From a virus: DNA of 57,336 bases. Each line of letters opens with the position of its first letter. Within the stretch, counting starts at the first letter, position 1. The DNA is taken from positions 1 to 57,336 of IMG/VR virus record IMGVR_UViG_3300028790_000006; one strand, 5' to 3'. Of the stretch, positions 31,752 through 41,032 are shown one piece after another. A program made the position numbers and the translations under genes. The notes under the pieces are model-generated. The model was not told where the DNA came from, did not search any database, and was given only the letters and a program-made list of their open reading frames with translations.

Positions 31752-31808
31752 GTGGCCCATGGTAGCGGCGAGACCTAGTGACGTGTCAAGTGGTGTTATC
31801 GTGTGGGC
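31752..31808. promoter_or_regulatory. Divergent promoter region with operator site 6
   Basis: Site 6 is ACCTAGTGACGTGTCAAGT at 31773-31791. Minus strand: TTGACA within the site, 19 bases, TACCAT, 7 bases, ATG 31751. Plus strand: TATCGT (31797-31802), 6 bases, ATG 31809, with no convincing -35. As at site 1, one element sits between divergently read genes. Confidence 0.7.
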
Positions 31809-31988
31809 ATGGGACAAGCCGTCAATGCCTTCACGCGTGAATACGCCTTCGCGTACCGCTGGCTGATCCAGCACTGCCCGCCCTGGGGCTGGCTGGCTGG
31901 CGCTCTCCTGCTGCCCGGCACGCCTGCACGCGCCGCCGTCATGGCCCTGCCCACGGCGGCGCTATCTGTCGAGGTCACAACGATCTAG
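31809..31988 (+). CDS. Small hydrophobic protein, leaderless
   Basis: A 59-residue protein. Its middle (PPWGWLAGALLLPGTPARAAVMALP) is hydrophobic and could span a membrane once. The N-terminus has FTREYAFAYRWLIQ. The start is set by a TATCGT box 6 bases upstream. It precedes the tail chaperone genes. No function is recognised. Confidence 0.5.
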   Translation: MGQAVNAFTREYAFAYRWLIQHCPPWGWLAGALLLPGTPARAAVMALPTAALSVEVTTI

Positions 31989-31997
31989 ACTCACCGC

Positions 31998-32477
31998 ATG
32001 ACCCAACCCGATGCAGCGGTGCCCGACTTCACTATCCCCAGGCCGCCCCACCAGTTCACCATCGACAGCGACCTGTTTCTGGCGCCGGGCTTCCTGGCCC
32101 CGTTCACGCTCAAGAAGTTGGCCAGAGAGGTCGGCCTGCTCGGTGACCTCAACAACCTGAGCGGCGATGTCGAGGCCGTCGTCAAGGCCATCGACGCGGC
32201 CGGCGCGGTCATGGCCACCCTGATGCCCGGCCCGTCCGGCCAGCTTTTCCGCGCACGACTGTTCAGCGAGGGCGGGCCCGACGACCCGCTGCCGATCGAC
32301 CTCATGAAACAGGCCATCCCGGCGCTCTACTACCTGCTGGAGTGCTACGGCCTGCGCCCTACGGTGCCGTCCTCGCCCTCTTCGGATGGGTCGACGGACG
32401 GGCAGACGAGCACCCCGAGCGAGGCCACCTCTTCAACGGCTGGTGTATCGCCAGTGGCATTGACCAGCGAGGGTTAG
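31998..32477 (+). CDS. Tail assembly chaperone, upstream frame (gpG-like)
   Basis: A 159-residue protein just before the tape measure gene, the standard chaperone position. The first 118 residues are a folded helical protein (LKKLAREVGLLGDLNNLSGDVEAVVKAIDAAGAV). After LECYGLRP the frame turns into a Ser/Thr-rich tail, while the -1 frame continues as a sensible protein (32342..32722). This fits the conserved -1 programmed frameshift that makes a longer gpGT-like product. TAGACT (31986-31991) 6 bases before ATG suggests a leaderless start. Confidence 0.75.
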   Translation: MTQPDAAVPDFTIPRPPHQFTIDSDLFLAPGFLAPFTLKKLAREVGLLGDLNNLSGDVEAVVKAIDAAGAVMATLMPGPSGQLFRARLFSEGGPDDPLPIDLMKQAIPALYYLLECYGLRPTVPSSPSSDGSTDGQTSTPSEATSSTAGVSPVALTSEG

Positions 32478-32722
32478 CCTTCGCCGACTGGCTCGACCTG
32501 ATCCACCACTACCTGCTAATGCACGCCGAGACGGAGAAACATGTCGCGATCACCAGGCTCCTGACCGGAGAGCTCGGCACCTGGCGCCAACTCATGCCAG
32601 CGGCCGTACCGCTCAAACCGTCCCCACTGCCCCGTCCGCCGCCCTGGTCGCGGCTGCGGCGGTCCGACATCGAACGCATGGAGCGCGCCCGCGCCGCGAG
32701 TGCCGCAGCAGCACCACAGTAG
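32342..32722 (+). CDS. Tail assembly chaperone, -1 frame extension (gpT-like)
   Basis: This frame has no good ribosome site and is probably read only by -1 frameshifting from 31998..32477. Sequence after the likely slip (AVLALFGWVDGRADEHP, LFNGWCIASGIDQRGLAFADWLDLIHHYLL) looks folded, and it ends in a Pro/Arg-rich then Ala-rich tail. I find no classic XXXYYYZ slippery heptamer; the change of protein character places the slip near 32345-32385. The start given is the first GTG and marks the frame, not a true start. Confidence 0.65.
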   Translation: MLRPAPYGAVLALFGWVDGRADEHPERGHLFNGWCIASGIDQRGLAFADWLDLIHHYLLMHAETEKHVAITRLLTGELGTWRQLMPAAVPLKPSPLPRPPPWSRLRRSDIERMERARAASAAAAPQ

Positions 32723-32740
32723 TCAGCCACGGGGGTGGCC

Positions 32741-34789
32741 ATGGGTCAGCCGATCGATACCGCCGAAGTCGAGATCGTCCCCGACTTCGGCGACTTCGCG
32801 CGCCAACTCAAGGCCGGTATCGACCAGGCGCTGCGGGGCGTACAGACCGCGGTCACCCAGGCCTTCGCCCGGGTCGAGGACGCCGCGGGCCGAGCCGGTA
32901 CCGACGTCGGACAGGAATTCCAGCGCGGCGGGGAGCGGGCTGAGGCCGCGTTCGGCGAGGTGTCGCGGACCGCCCGCAAGGAGTTCGCCGAGGTCGAGGC
33001 CGCCGCCGCGGCCACCAGCTCGGGCATGTCCGGCAAGTTCGGCGGCGCGCTGGGCATCATTAAGACCGGCCTGCTCGGCATCGGCATCGCGGCCGGCGCG
33101 GGGCTGGCCGCCGTTACCGCTTTCGGGCTCAAGTCCGCGGCCGACCTAGAGCAGACCACGGTCGGCATGACCGCGCTGACCGGCTCGACCGAGACCGCGC
33201 TGGCGTTCCTGGGCGAGCTGCAGACCTTCGCGGCGTCCACGCCGTTCGAGTTCGCTGGCGTGGCCGACGCGTCGCGGCGCATCCTGGCCTTTGGGCAGAG
33301 CGTCGGCATCGCGCGCAACGAGGTCATCCCGACGCTGACCACTATCGGCGACCTGGTCAGCGTGCTCGGTGGCACGCAGGAGTCCGTCGACTCGGTGGTC
33401 CGGGCGCTGTCTCAGATGGCCAGCAAGGGAAAGCTCTCCCAAGAGGAGATCATGCAGCTGGCCGAAGCCCTGCCGGGCTTCAACGCCAATGCTGCGATTG
33501 CGGCCCAACTCGGCCTGTCCGTCGGCGACACCCTGGAACTGATCAGCGCCGGCGGGGTCGACGCGACCACCGGCATCAACGCCCTGCTGTCCGGGATGGC
33601 GCAGTTCCCCGGCGCGGCCGGGGCCATGGCCGCCCAGGCACAGACCCTGTCCGGTGTGTTCTCGACCTTCAAAGACACGGCCTCGATCGCGCTGACCAAC
33701 GCTTTCCAGCCGGTCATCCCCGAGATCAAGAGCGCTCTGGCCGACCTCACCCCCATCCTGGGGTCGGCCATCGGCCAGCTGGCGCCGAGCCTCGGCGGCG
33801 CGCTGTCGGCGATTCTGCCCATCGTCGGCAAGCTCATCACGGCCATAGTCCCGATCTTGACGCCGCTACTCGACGCCCTGGGCCCGGTGCTCGACGCCAT
33901 CGGCCCGGCCCTGATCCCGCTGGGCGAGGCCCTGGGCCAGCTCATCGTGGCGCTGGCCCCGGTCCTGCCGGTCCTGGCCCAATTCATCGCCGTCTTGGCG
34001 CTGCTGGCCATCCCGATTATCAAGCTGCTCGCCGCGGTGCTCATCCCGCTGACGCCGGTCCTGAATTACATGGCCCTTGCCATCGGCGAGGTGGCAAGGG
34101 CCCTCGGCATGATCAACTGGACCGAGGTCGGCGAGGCCATCTCCGGCGCGTTCGCGAAGGCCTGGCACGCGGTCTCGGACTTCGTCGTTGGGGTGGCCAA
34201 AGCGATCTTCGGGTTCGGCGAGATGCTCGGCACGAAGCTGCGCGAGTTCATCGCCAACATCGCCCTCTTCGTGGCCAACCTGGTGCTATGGGTCCAGTCC
34301 ATCCCCGATCGCATCCTTGAGGCTCTGGGCAACTTCGGTAACCTGCTGTACTCCAAAGGCCGTGACCTGATCGTCGGTCTATGGAACGGCATCAAAGACA
34401 TGGGCTCATGGCTCTGGGGCAAGATCACCGGCTTTGTCGGGTCGTACGTCACCGGCCCCATCAAGGCCGCCCTGGGCATCGCGTCGCCGTCCACGGTCAT
34501 GCGGGACGAGGTCGGCAAGATGCTGCCCGCTGGCATCGAAGAGGGCGTCCGAGCCGGCATCCCGTCGCTGGCCGGCCTCATTGGCGGCATCGTGCCCAGC
34601 GGGGCCGGCGGGGCGGGTGGCGGTGGAGCGGGCGCCATGGCGTTCGGGGGCATTACGATCAACCTAGTCTTCAACGGCGGCGTGCCATCCGAGGGCGAGG
34701 CCCGCTCGCTGGGGTCGGCCGCGGGGGACGCACTCATGGCCCGGATCACCGCTCAGCGCAACATCATGCTCGCCGGGCGCACCGCGTGA
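32741..34789 (+). CDS. Tape measure protein
   Basis: A 682-residue protein. The N-terminal 110 residues are helical (FARQLKAGIDQALRGVQTAV). A conserved region with GSTETALAFLGELQTFAASTPFEFAGVADASRRILAFG (in part) identifies actinophage tape measures. A long hydrophobic stretch (about residues 345-460) follows, then ITGFVGSYVTGPIKAALGIASPS. ATG 32741 has GGGGG 5 bases upstream. At this length the tail should be short for a siphovirus, on the order of 100 nm if the usual length rule holds. Confidence 0.88.
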   Translation: MGQPIDTAEVEIVPDFGDFARQLKAGIDQALRGVQTAVTQAFARVEDAAGRAGTDVGQEFQRGGERAEAAFGEVSRTARKEFAEVEAAAAATSSGMSGKFGGALGIIKTGLLGIGIAAGAGLAAVTAFGLKSAADLEQTTVGMTALTGSTETALAFLGELQTFAASTPFEFAGVADASRRILAFGQSVGIARNEVIPTLTTIGDLVSVLGGTQESVDSVVRALSQMASKGKLSQEEIMQLAEALPGFNANAAIAAQLGLSVGDTLELISAGGVDATTGINALLSGMAQFPGAAGAMAAQAQTLSGVFSTFKDTASIALTNAFQPVIPEIKSALADLTPILGSAIGQLAPSLGGALSAILPIVGKLITAIVPILTPLLDALGPVLDAIGPALIPLGEALGQLIVALAPVLPVLAQFIAVLALLAIPIIKLLAAVLIPLTPVLNYMALAIGEVARALGMINWTEVGEAISGAFAKAWHAVSDFVVGVAKAIFGFGEMLGTKLREFIANIALFVANLVLWVQSIPDRILEALGNFGNLLYSKGRDLIVGLWNGIKDMGSWLWGKITGFVGSYVTGPIKAALGIASPSTVMRDEVGKMLPAGIEEGVRAGIPSLAGLIGGIVPSGAGGAGGGGAGAMAFGGITINLVFNGGVPSEGEARSLGSAAGDALMARITAQRNIMLAGRTA

Positions 34790-34822
34790 GCGCCGACCGG
34801 ACGATGACGGAAGGAGTTACTC

Positions 34823-37800
34823 ATGGGTAACTACAACCCGCACTCCCCGGTCATCCTGGGCGAGCAGTGGGTGCCGATCCGCGACGAGTCGCTGGTTTTC
34901 TCGCCGGTCGTAAACTCGGTCGAACGCGGGACGGCCTATCTGCAGACGGCCACCCGCCAGATCCGCGACGCACGGTTCTACGTCCACCAGGGCCCCAGCG
35001 ACTTCGTGTCCTTCCAGGTCGCTCAGGTCAACCTGTATCCGTTCGGCGCCGAGGCCGACACCGGCCCCATTCAGCGGGTGCTCATCCCCTGCAAATCGGT
35101 CACGGTGACCGGCAACAACATCTCACTGCAGAACTCGTCCAGCTACGCCGACGCGCTCTACCAGCCAGGTGACGACAAGTACGCCACCTTCAACTACAAC
35201 AGCGGCTCATCGCAGCTCATGAGTCTGTTCTTCGACGTGAGCGCATTCCCCGTGCTGGCCAACAAGCGCATTCTGAACGTGTCCCTGGCCTACGCGGGCA
35301 GCGTCCAGGACACCGGATCTGACGCCCTGGCCATCGACTACATCAACCCACCGGGCACGAGCCTCACGGTGCTGTCCCAGCTCAACGACTTGGGCTCCGG
35401 CCAGCAGTTCACCGCCCTGTCCATCACCAGCAACACCGGCACTCTGGGCGATCTGTCTACCGTGGTCGGCCGCACCGGATCGTCCAGGGCGGACATGGAG
35501 GTCGCCTACGTCGACCTGGGCGACATCAACAACTGCTGGAACACGGCCAGCCTGGGCGGCACCGAGAAACTGCCCTGGCGCTACGCCGACCTGCTGCGCT
35601 TCGAACCCGGTTTCGGCGCCGGCCGCCAGCAGTTGCAGCTCTCGGTGGCCATCCCGCTCACCACCAACGGCTTCCCCGCGGGCACGGGCAATGACGTGCG
35701 GCTGACGCTGGAGTATGCGGCGCTGCGGGTCCTGTACTGCGAAGAGCGCCGGGTCGCCTACGGCGGCCAGCAGTTCGGCTACTCCTACGGCATGAACCGC
35801 GTGGTCATGCGCGACCTGAACCAGGCCGCCGACCCGATCATCGCCGCCGGCGCCTATACCCCGACCCTGTCGTTCGTCTCCATCGGTCAGGTCGGCTTCG
35901 GCGGCAACCTCACCTCGGACTTCCCGGACCTGCACGCGACGCGCCAGCTCTACGAGATCCCGCCGCACCCCGGCGTCGAGGTCGACATTCCGTTCCCACC
36001 GGCCGAGCGCCTGGGTGAGACCTTCGGCCGCGTCGCGTCGGCCATCCTGCCCCAGCTCACCCTGCACGCGTCGGGCGGGCCGCTGACCGAGCCGCACGTC
36101 TACGGGCGCCAGGCCGCGGCCCAGGTCTGGGGGTCGATCACCGCCACCCAGGAGATCTACGACGACATCTCCGGTTCGGCCGCGTCATACCCCCAGGTGC
36201 GTTACTACGCGCGCCGCTTCGGCGATACCACCGTTCCGCTGACGCTGACCGGCACGGGCGTCTTCACCGGCTCGACCGCATCCATCTCGGTCTCGAGCTT
36301 CGACCAGCTGCCCGAGATCCTGGACGGCTGGCGCGAGGTCACACTTCGGTTCACCGTGGCGCCGAGCATGGGCGCCGCCACCGGCACGCCCGGCTGGACC
36401 TGGTCGGCCCTGGGCGAAAAGGCCGGCAACCGGTGGGAGGTGCTCGGGGCGTCCGCGCCGGCCATCTCCGGCGTCCCCGGGTCGTTCTTCACGCAGGTGC
36501 CATCCCCGAACCAGCTCGGTGTCAGCACGTACCAGCCGCCGGCCGGCTCGACGGTAGAGCTCACGTGGATGCCGCAGGGCGTGGCCTCGACCTGGGTTAC
36601 CGGTTCGACCATCGATGCCGCCACCGACGCCGCCCTGATGTTCAGCCAGGACCCGGCCACCGTGACCGGCGTGAGCCTGGCGCAGCTCACCCAGTCCGTG
36701 TCTGGCATCGGGGCGCTCTGCGGCGGCCTGCCCTGCTGCATCCCCAGCGGGATCGGCTACCACCAGGTCTCATGGGCGCTGCCCGTCAATACCATCAACC
36801 TGTCCGACGACTTCGCGCGGACCGTCGTGGCGGGGATGGGGTCGGCCACCGTCGGCGGCGCGTACGCCACGACCGGCGCCGCGTCGCAGTACGCGGTCAA
36901 CGGTGTCGAGGCCGTAATCACGCCCGGAGTCTCGAATACGGCGGCCACCGCGACCCTGGCCGGAGCCAGGAATTTCGAGGCCACCGCGGTGGTCGGCCTG
37001 TCCGGCGTTACGCCGACCACGTCCGGCCGTGCCGCGCTGATCGGGCGCTACGTCTCGGACTCCGACCACTTCCAGGTGCTAGTGCAGTCCGACTCCACGG
37101 GCGTGACCATCTTCCAGATTCTGAATGCCTCGGTCGGGTCGATGATCTCGGAGAACGTGACGCTGCCATTCACCATCGCGGGCGGCGCGCTGGTGAATCT
37201 CAAGATGCTGGTGGCCGACGTGCCCGGCGGGACGCAGGTCAAAGGCAAGGCATGGCCGCTCGGAGACGAAGAGCCAGCCATGTGGCTGGGGGAAGGCTTC
37301 ACCGCGACGCCGCCGGCCGGTACCGGCATCGGCATCCTGGCCCAGACCGTCCCCGCGGCCGGCACGACCGTGCGGTTCCAGAGCCTGAGCGTCGGCCCGC
37401 CCGCGTACTGGTTCGGCGCCTACGAGCTGCAGCGTTACGACAGCGTGGCCGCCGACTTCCAGACCATCATGCTGGCCACGAACCCCGGCCTGACCTCATA
37501 CAACGACTTTGAGGCCAGGGTGGGCACGACCGCGGTCTACCGGATCCGGGCGCTGAACGCCTACAACTTCGCCGGCGCCTGGTCCCTGTACGTGTCCGGC
37601 GCGCCGCCGGCCCCGGGCGTCACCGGCGGCTGCAACGGGGACACCTCCGGCGCGCTGATCTTCACCAGCAACGCGGACCAGACCGGCGCGCACAACGCGG
37701 CCTACGTCATGCAGTGGGACAACACGCCAAACGAGACGTTCGACCTGCCAGAGGGCGACATGGTCACCTTCCAGCCCATGTACGGGCGGGACGGTCGCGT

Positions 37801-38077
37801 GGCCTTCCACGGCACCGAACGTGGGCTGGAAGAGTTCAGTCGCAACGTCCTGCTGCAGGCCGGTGCCATCGCACTGCCCAGCCTGGCCGACGCCACCACC
37901 ATCCGGGACCTGGCCTGGGCCCAACTCCCCTACGTCTGCGTCCGGGACGGCCGAGGCAACCGCTGGTTCGCCAACGTGCGCGTTCCCACCACCAGCGCCC
38001 GCAACGACGCCCAGAACTACATGGCCCGCCTGGACATCACCGAGACCACCCGCACCCCGTATCCGGTCGACCCGTGA
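34823..38077 (+). CDS. Large minor tail/distal tail protein
   Basis: A 1,084-residue protein with a strong ribosome site (AAGGAG, 6 bases before ATG). It is beta-rich throughout, with several segments typical of carbohydrate-binding or fibronectin-like sandwiches (TLEYAALRVLYCEERRVAYGG; VNLKMLVADVPGGTQVKGKAW; YRIRALNAYNFAGAWSLYVSG). The end overlaps the next tail gene by GTGA. By position after the tape measure it is the distal tail or a tail-tip receptor protein. The region near residues 640-860 resembles laminin-G/LamG-like sandwiches, a hint of glycan binding (inference). Confidence 0.75.
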   Translation: MGNYNPHSPVILGEQWVPIRDESLVFSPVVNSVERGTAYLQTATRQIRDARFYVHQGPSDFVSFQVAQVNLYPFGAEADTGPIQRVLIPCKSVTVTGNNISLQNSSSYADALYQPGDDKYATFNYNSGSSQLMSLFFDVSAFPVLANKRILNVSLAYAGSVQDTGSDALAIDYINPPGTSLTVLSQLNDLGSGQQFTALSITSNTGTLGDLSTVVGRTGSSRADMEVAYVDLGDINNCWNTASLGGTEKLPWRYADLLRFEPGFGAGRQQLQLSVAIPLTTNGFPAGTGNDVRLTLEYAALRVLYCEERRVAYGGQQFGYSYGMNRVVMRDLNQAADPIIAAGAYTPTLSFVSIGQVGFGGNLTSDFPDLHATRQLYEIPPHPGVEVDIPFPPAERLGETFGRVASAILPQLTLHASGGPLTEPHVYGRQAAAQVWGSITATQEIYDDISGSAASYPQVRYYARRFGDTTVPLTLTGTGVFTGSTASISVSSFDQLPEILDGWREVTLRFTVAPSMGAATGTPGWTWSALGEKAGNRWEVLGASAPAISGVPGSFFTQVPSPNQLGVSTYQPPAGSTVELTWMPQGVASTWVTGSTIDAATDAALMFSQDPATVTGVSLAQLTQSVSGIGALCGGLPCCIPSGIGYHQVSWALPVNTINLSDDFARTVVAGMGSATVGGAYATTGAASQYAVNGVEAVITPGVSNTAATATLAGARNFEATAVVGLSGVTPTTSGRAALIGRYVSDSDHFQVLVQSDSTGVTIFQILNASVGSMISENVTLPFTIAGGALVNLKMLVADVPGGTQVKGKAWPLGDEEPAMWLGEGFTATPPAGTGIGILAQTVPAAGTTVRFQSLSVGPPAYWFGAYELQRYDSVAADFQTIMLATNPGLTSYNDFEARVGTTAVYRIRALNAYNFAGAWSLYVSGAPPAPGVTGGCNGDTSGALIFTSNADQTGAHNAAYVMQWDNTPNETFDLPEGDMVTFQPMYGRDGRVAFHGTERGLEEFSRNVLLQAGAIALPSLADATTIRDLAWAQLPYVCVRDGRGNRWFANVRVPTTSARNDAQNYMARLDITETTRTPYPVDP

Positions 38078-39207
38078 CCGCGCCGCCGGGGATCGGGTCG
38101 GCGTGGCCAGGCGGCCGGCTGCTCGTCACCGACCAGCGCGCCCCCGAACTCGACCTCTCGGCTGCCGTCGGCCAGATGCAAGCCACCTACCGCTTCGAGC
38201 TCATCAACGGTGTGACCGGTGAGCACCTGGACGACATCACGCCCATTCGCGGGGCCAGCCTGACTCACGACACCTCGATGACCACCAAGCGCACCCTCAA
38301 CATGTCGCTCGGGAAGAGCGACACCGCCGCGGTGAACGCCCTGGTCGACCGGGTCCTGCTCTTCATGACCATCCCCGGGGCGCCCAACCCGGACCGGGCG
38401 GATGGGGACTGGCCACTCGGGCGCTACATGTGGTCGGACAACCCGCGTCGCCTGTCCACCGGCGGGCGCCTGGCGCAGCCCGTGCTTACCGACGAGATGC
38501 TGCTGGTCGACCAGGAGATCCAGGCCGGCATCTCCGGCATTGGTGTGCCGGTTTCCAGCGTGCTGACCGCGGTCCTGTCCGGCCTGCCCATCGTGTTCGA
38601 CGTCGAGCAGTCGTCGTTTGAGTCGGCGAACTCGTGGGCTCGGGGCGCCGGCCGCGGGCAGGTGCTCGAGACCCTGTCCCAGGTCGGTGACTACTGGTCG
38701 CCGTGGTTCGACAACCACGGCGTGCTGCGCTTCCGGCGCACGTTCGATCCTGCCGCCCGAGTGCCCGACCTCGACTTCGACCGCGGTTACCGGGTCCTGC
38801 GCCAGGACATCGTCGAGACCGACGAGTTGCTGACCGCCCCGAACCGCTTCGTCGTGATCAGCAACGCGGCCAAATCTGGCGCGTCGCCGGTGGTCGGGGT
38901 GGCCGACGTGGCCGTCAACGCGCCCAACTCCATCCCCAACATTGGCTTCATCAGGTCGAAAACCCTGGACTTGCAGCTGTCCGACGCAGGGCAGGCCGCC
39001 GCGGTGGCGCAGGGCCTGGTGCAGCGGCAGGCCATCTTTGAGCAGGTCGTGCTGTCTACGCCGGCCGACCCGCGCCACGACGGGTACAGCGTGATCCGTT
39101 GGCAGGGTGAGAACTGGCTCGAGCTGGGCTGGACCATGCCGCTGGTCATGGGCGAGGCCATGGTGCACACGCTGCGCCGGTCCTACGGTCCAGGGAGCGT
39201 GGCCTGA
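38074..39207 (+). CDS. Minor tail protein
   Basis: A 377-residue protein starts at a GTG overlapping the previous stop. The opening (AYRFELINGVTGEHL-like sequence, DITPIRGASLTHDTSMTTKRTLNMSLG) and the middle (LGRYMWSDNPRRLSTGG, YRVLRQDIVETDELLTAPNRFVVIS) match the baseplate/tail-hub type proteins found after the distal tail gene in Streptomyces-type phages. Its stop shares a base with the next ATG. Confidence 0.7.
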   Translation: MTAPPGIGSAWPGGRLLVTDQRAPELDLSAAVGQMQATYRFELINGVTGEHLDDITPIRGASLTHDTSMTTKRTLNMSLGKSDTAAVNALVDRVLLFMTIPGAPNPDRADGDWPLGRYMWSDNPRRLSTGGRLAQPVLTDEMLLVDQEIQAGISGIGVPVSSVLTAVLSGLPIVFDVEQSSFESANSWARGAGRGQVLETLSQVGDYWSPWFDNHGVLRFRRTFDPAARVPDLDFDRGYRVLRQDIVETDELLTAPNRFVVISNAAKSGASPVVGVADVAVNAPNSIPNIGFIRSKTLDLQLSDAGQAAAVAQGLVQRQAIFEQVVLSTPADPRHDGYSVIRWQGENWLELGWTMPLVMGEAMVHTLRRSYGPGSVA

Positions 39208-39914
39208 TGGGGCAGCCAGGGGGCGGCGAAGAGGTCGCGCGCATCAAGGCCCTCCAAGACAATGCCGAGCGCCTCGGCCTGACCTGGGGGATCCGCCCAG
39301 CCGAGATCACCAGCACCGACCCGGTGCAGGCGCTGGTCGACGCCGACACTGAGCCCATCGGCGTGATCCCGATGATCGGCAGCCTGTACGTCGGTCAGCG
39401 GGTCTACATCATGCGCGTACCGCCCTCGGCCAACTACGTGGTCGGCCTGGTCGTGGGCGACGACACGCCGCCACCGATCGGCACCACGGTCGGATGGACC
39501 GCGGCATCAGGAGACAGCGCAGCCATTGGTGGTGAAACCTCGATACTCGGGACCGGACTGGTCAACTTCCTGAACGGCTGCGCTTACGAGATCGACTACG
39601 AAGCGGATGTCGGGGGCAGCGTCGGGGGCAACTTCGCCAACTTTCAGATCAGACGCACCAGCGTCGCCGGCACGGTGGTGCGGGCCAACTCCGGCCATCC
39701 CATGTCTTCGGTGGCCGGCTTCGGCTCCACATGCAAGGGCTCGGCCATCGTCAAAAATACCAGTGGCGCAAGTATCGCCTTTGTCGCCGTGCTGACCCTG
39801 TCCTCGCCGCTCGCGGGTACCGTGGCGATTGCCGGCGCGTCCAATCGGCTCGCTTTCCTGCGCGTTCGATACATTGGTGAGGCCGCAGACTTCCTGAACG
39901 CGACGGCGCTCTGA
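39207..39914 (+). CDS. Minor tail protein, C-terminal beta domain
   Basis: A 235-residue protein coupled to the previous tail gene. The N-terminal half (DTEPIGVIPMIGSLYVGQRVYIMRVPPSANYVVG) is a small barrel seen in tail-tip proteins. The C-terminal half is a Gly/Ser-rich beta domain. It is the last gene of the tail operon; its stop codon is followed at once by operator site 7. Confidence 0.65.
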   Translation: MGQPGGGEEVARIKALQDNAERLGLTWGIRPAEITSTDPVQALVDADTEPIGVIPMIGSLYVGQRVYIMRVPPSANYVVGLVVGDDTPPPIGTTVGWTAASGDSAAIGGETSILGTGLVNFLNGCAYEIDYEADVGGSVGGNFANFQIRRTSVAGTVVRANSGHPMSSVAGFGSTCKGSAIVKNTSGASIAFVAVLTLSSPLAGTVAIAGASNRLAFLRVRYIGEAADFLNATAL

Positions 39915-39953
39915 CCTAGTGACACGTCAAGTGCTCGCTGGTACGGTCAGCGC
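39914..39953 (+). promoter_or_regulatory. Leaderless promoter with operator site 7
   Basis: Site 7 is ACCTAGTGACACGTCAAGT at 39914-39932, the reverse orientation. GTGACA (39919-39924), 17 bases, TACGGT (39942-39947), 6 bases, ATG 39954. It begins the glycan cassette. Confidence 0.72.
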
Positions 39954-40676
39954 ATGAACCGCTTTGCCGTCATCCTGACTCACGACCGGCCGGAGCACCT
40001 GCGCGAGACGTGGTGCGCAATCGGTCCGCAGGTCGACATGGTCATCATCATCGACAACGCCAGCTCACCGCCGGTCGACTTCCGCGACTACCACTCCGGC
40101 GCGTCTGAGCAGGGCTGCGACTGGGTCACCGCGGTGGTCCGGGACGAGCAGCAACCGCCCAACATCTCGAGGCTCTGGAACCTGGGCATCGAGATGTCGC
40201 TGACCGCGTTCGGCAACGGCGGGTGGCCCGGCCCGGGGAGGCCCAACCTCTCTACCGGGCCGCTGGTCGCCGTGCTCTGCGACGACGCGCCGCCGCCTCC
40301 CGGCTGGTTCGACGCGGTGGCCACGGCCATGCGCGAGACCGGCGCGGTGGTCGGCTGCTCGGCTCCGACGCCGTTCGGGTTCGGTGGGCCGCCCCGGGTC
40401 AAGACCGCGCCCGACTCGCTGGTGTCCGAGCGCATGCCGGGGTGGGCCTGGATCCTGGACCCAGTCAGCCCGGTCCGGCCCGACGTCCGATTCGAGTACT
40501 GGTGGGGGGACACCGACCTTGACCTGCAGGCCCGGGCGGCCGGCGGAATGGTGCAGATCGGCGACCACCCCGTTCCCAATCGCGTGCCGGACGGCTGGAC
40601 CGGACGCATGGCCGGCCAGGTCGCTGTCGACTCGCAGCGGTTCGTCGACAAGTACAACGGTTGGCGGCCGTGGTGA
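39954..40676 (+). CDS. Family 2-like glycosyltransferase
   Basis: A 240-residue GT-A fold protein. FAVILTHDRPEHLRETW at the start, IIIDNASSPPVDF near residue 35, the CDDAPPPPGW metal/nucleotide-sugar site near residue 107 and YWWGDTDLDLQARAAGG near residue 185 fit glycosyltransferase family 2. It transfers a sugar from a nucleotide donor. Leaderless start. It opens a cassette with three more transferase-like genes and an epimerase, so it probably helps glycosylate virion proteins or the host surface. Confidence 0.82.
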   Translation: MNRFAVILTHDRPEHLRETWCAIGPQVDMVIIIDNASSPPVDFRDYHSGASEQGCDWVTAVVRDEQQPPNISRLWNLGIEMSLTAFGNGGWPGPGRPNLSTGPLVAVLCDDAPPPPGWFDAVATAMRETGAVVGCSAPTPFGFGGPPRVKTAPDSLVSERMPGWAWILDPVSPVRPDVRFEYWWGDTDLDLQARAAGGMVQIGDHPVPNRVPDGWTGRMAGQVAVDSQRFVDKYNGWRPW

Positions 40677-41032
40677 GCGGGGTTCGGTCGTGCGCGTTCT
40701 GTGCCATCGTGCGCGGCGACGCGCCGGCGCTGGTCGTAGCGCAGTGGCCTGACGCCATCGCGATCGAGCCTCACCACCCCGTAGTGGCCGGCCACCGGCT
40801 CGTGATCCCCGTGGCTCACGTCCGCGACGCTGCCGAGGATCCGATCGTCACCGGCGCGGTCATGGCGCGGGCCGCAGCGATGGGAGACGGAATGAGCCTG
40901 AGCGCGTTCAATCTGATCACGTCGAAAGGTGCAGCGGCCACGCAGACCGTTTTCCATCTCCACGTGCACGTGGTGCCGCGCCGCGAAGGTGACGGGCTGG
41001 CGCTGCCCTGGGCCGAGCGGGTCATGTCATGA
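40673..41032 (+). CDS. HIT-family nucleotide hydrolase/transferase
   Basis: A 119-residue protein of the histidine triad family. The active-site HLHVHVVPR (about residues 96-104) is intact, and the N-terminal CAFCAIVRGDAPA includes the paired cysteines of the Fhit/Hint type. GTG start overlaps the transferase stop. Members split nucleotide-phosphate bonds, for example AMP or nucleotide-sugar derivatives, so a role in recycling or making sugar nucleotides for the neighbouring transferases is reasonable but inferred. Confidence 0.85.
   Translation: MSGVRSCAFCAIVRGDAPALVVAQWPDAIAIEPHHPVVAGHRLVIPVAHVRDAAEDPIVTGAVMARAAAMGDGMSLSAFNLITSKGAAATQTVFHLHVHVVPRREGDGLALPWAERVMS

Noticed and set aside
34823-38077. 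Tail spike with enzymatic polysaccharide lyase
   Set aside because: The protein is beta-rich with sandwich-like segments, but I see no lyase or hydrolase motif; only binding can be suggested.
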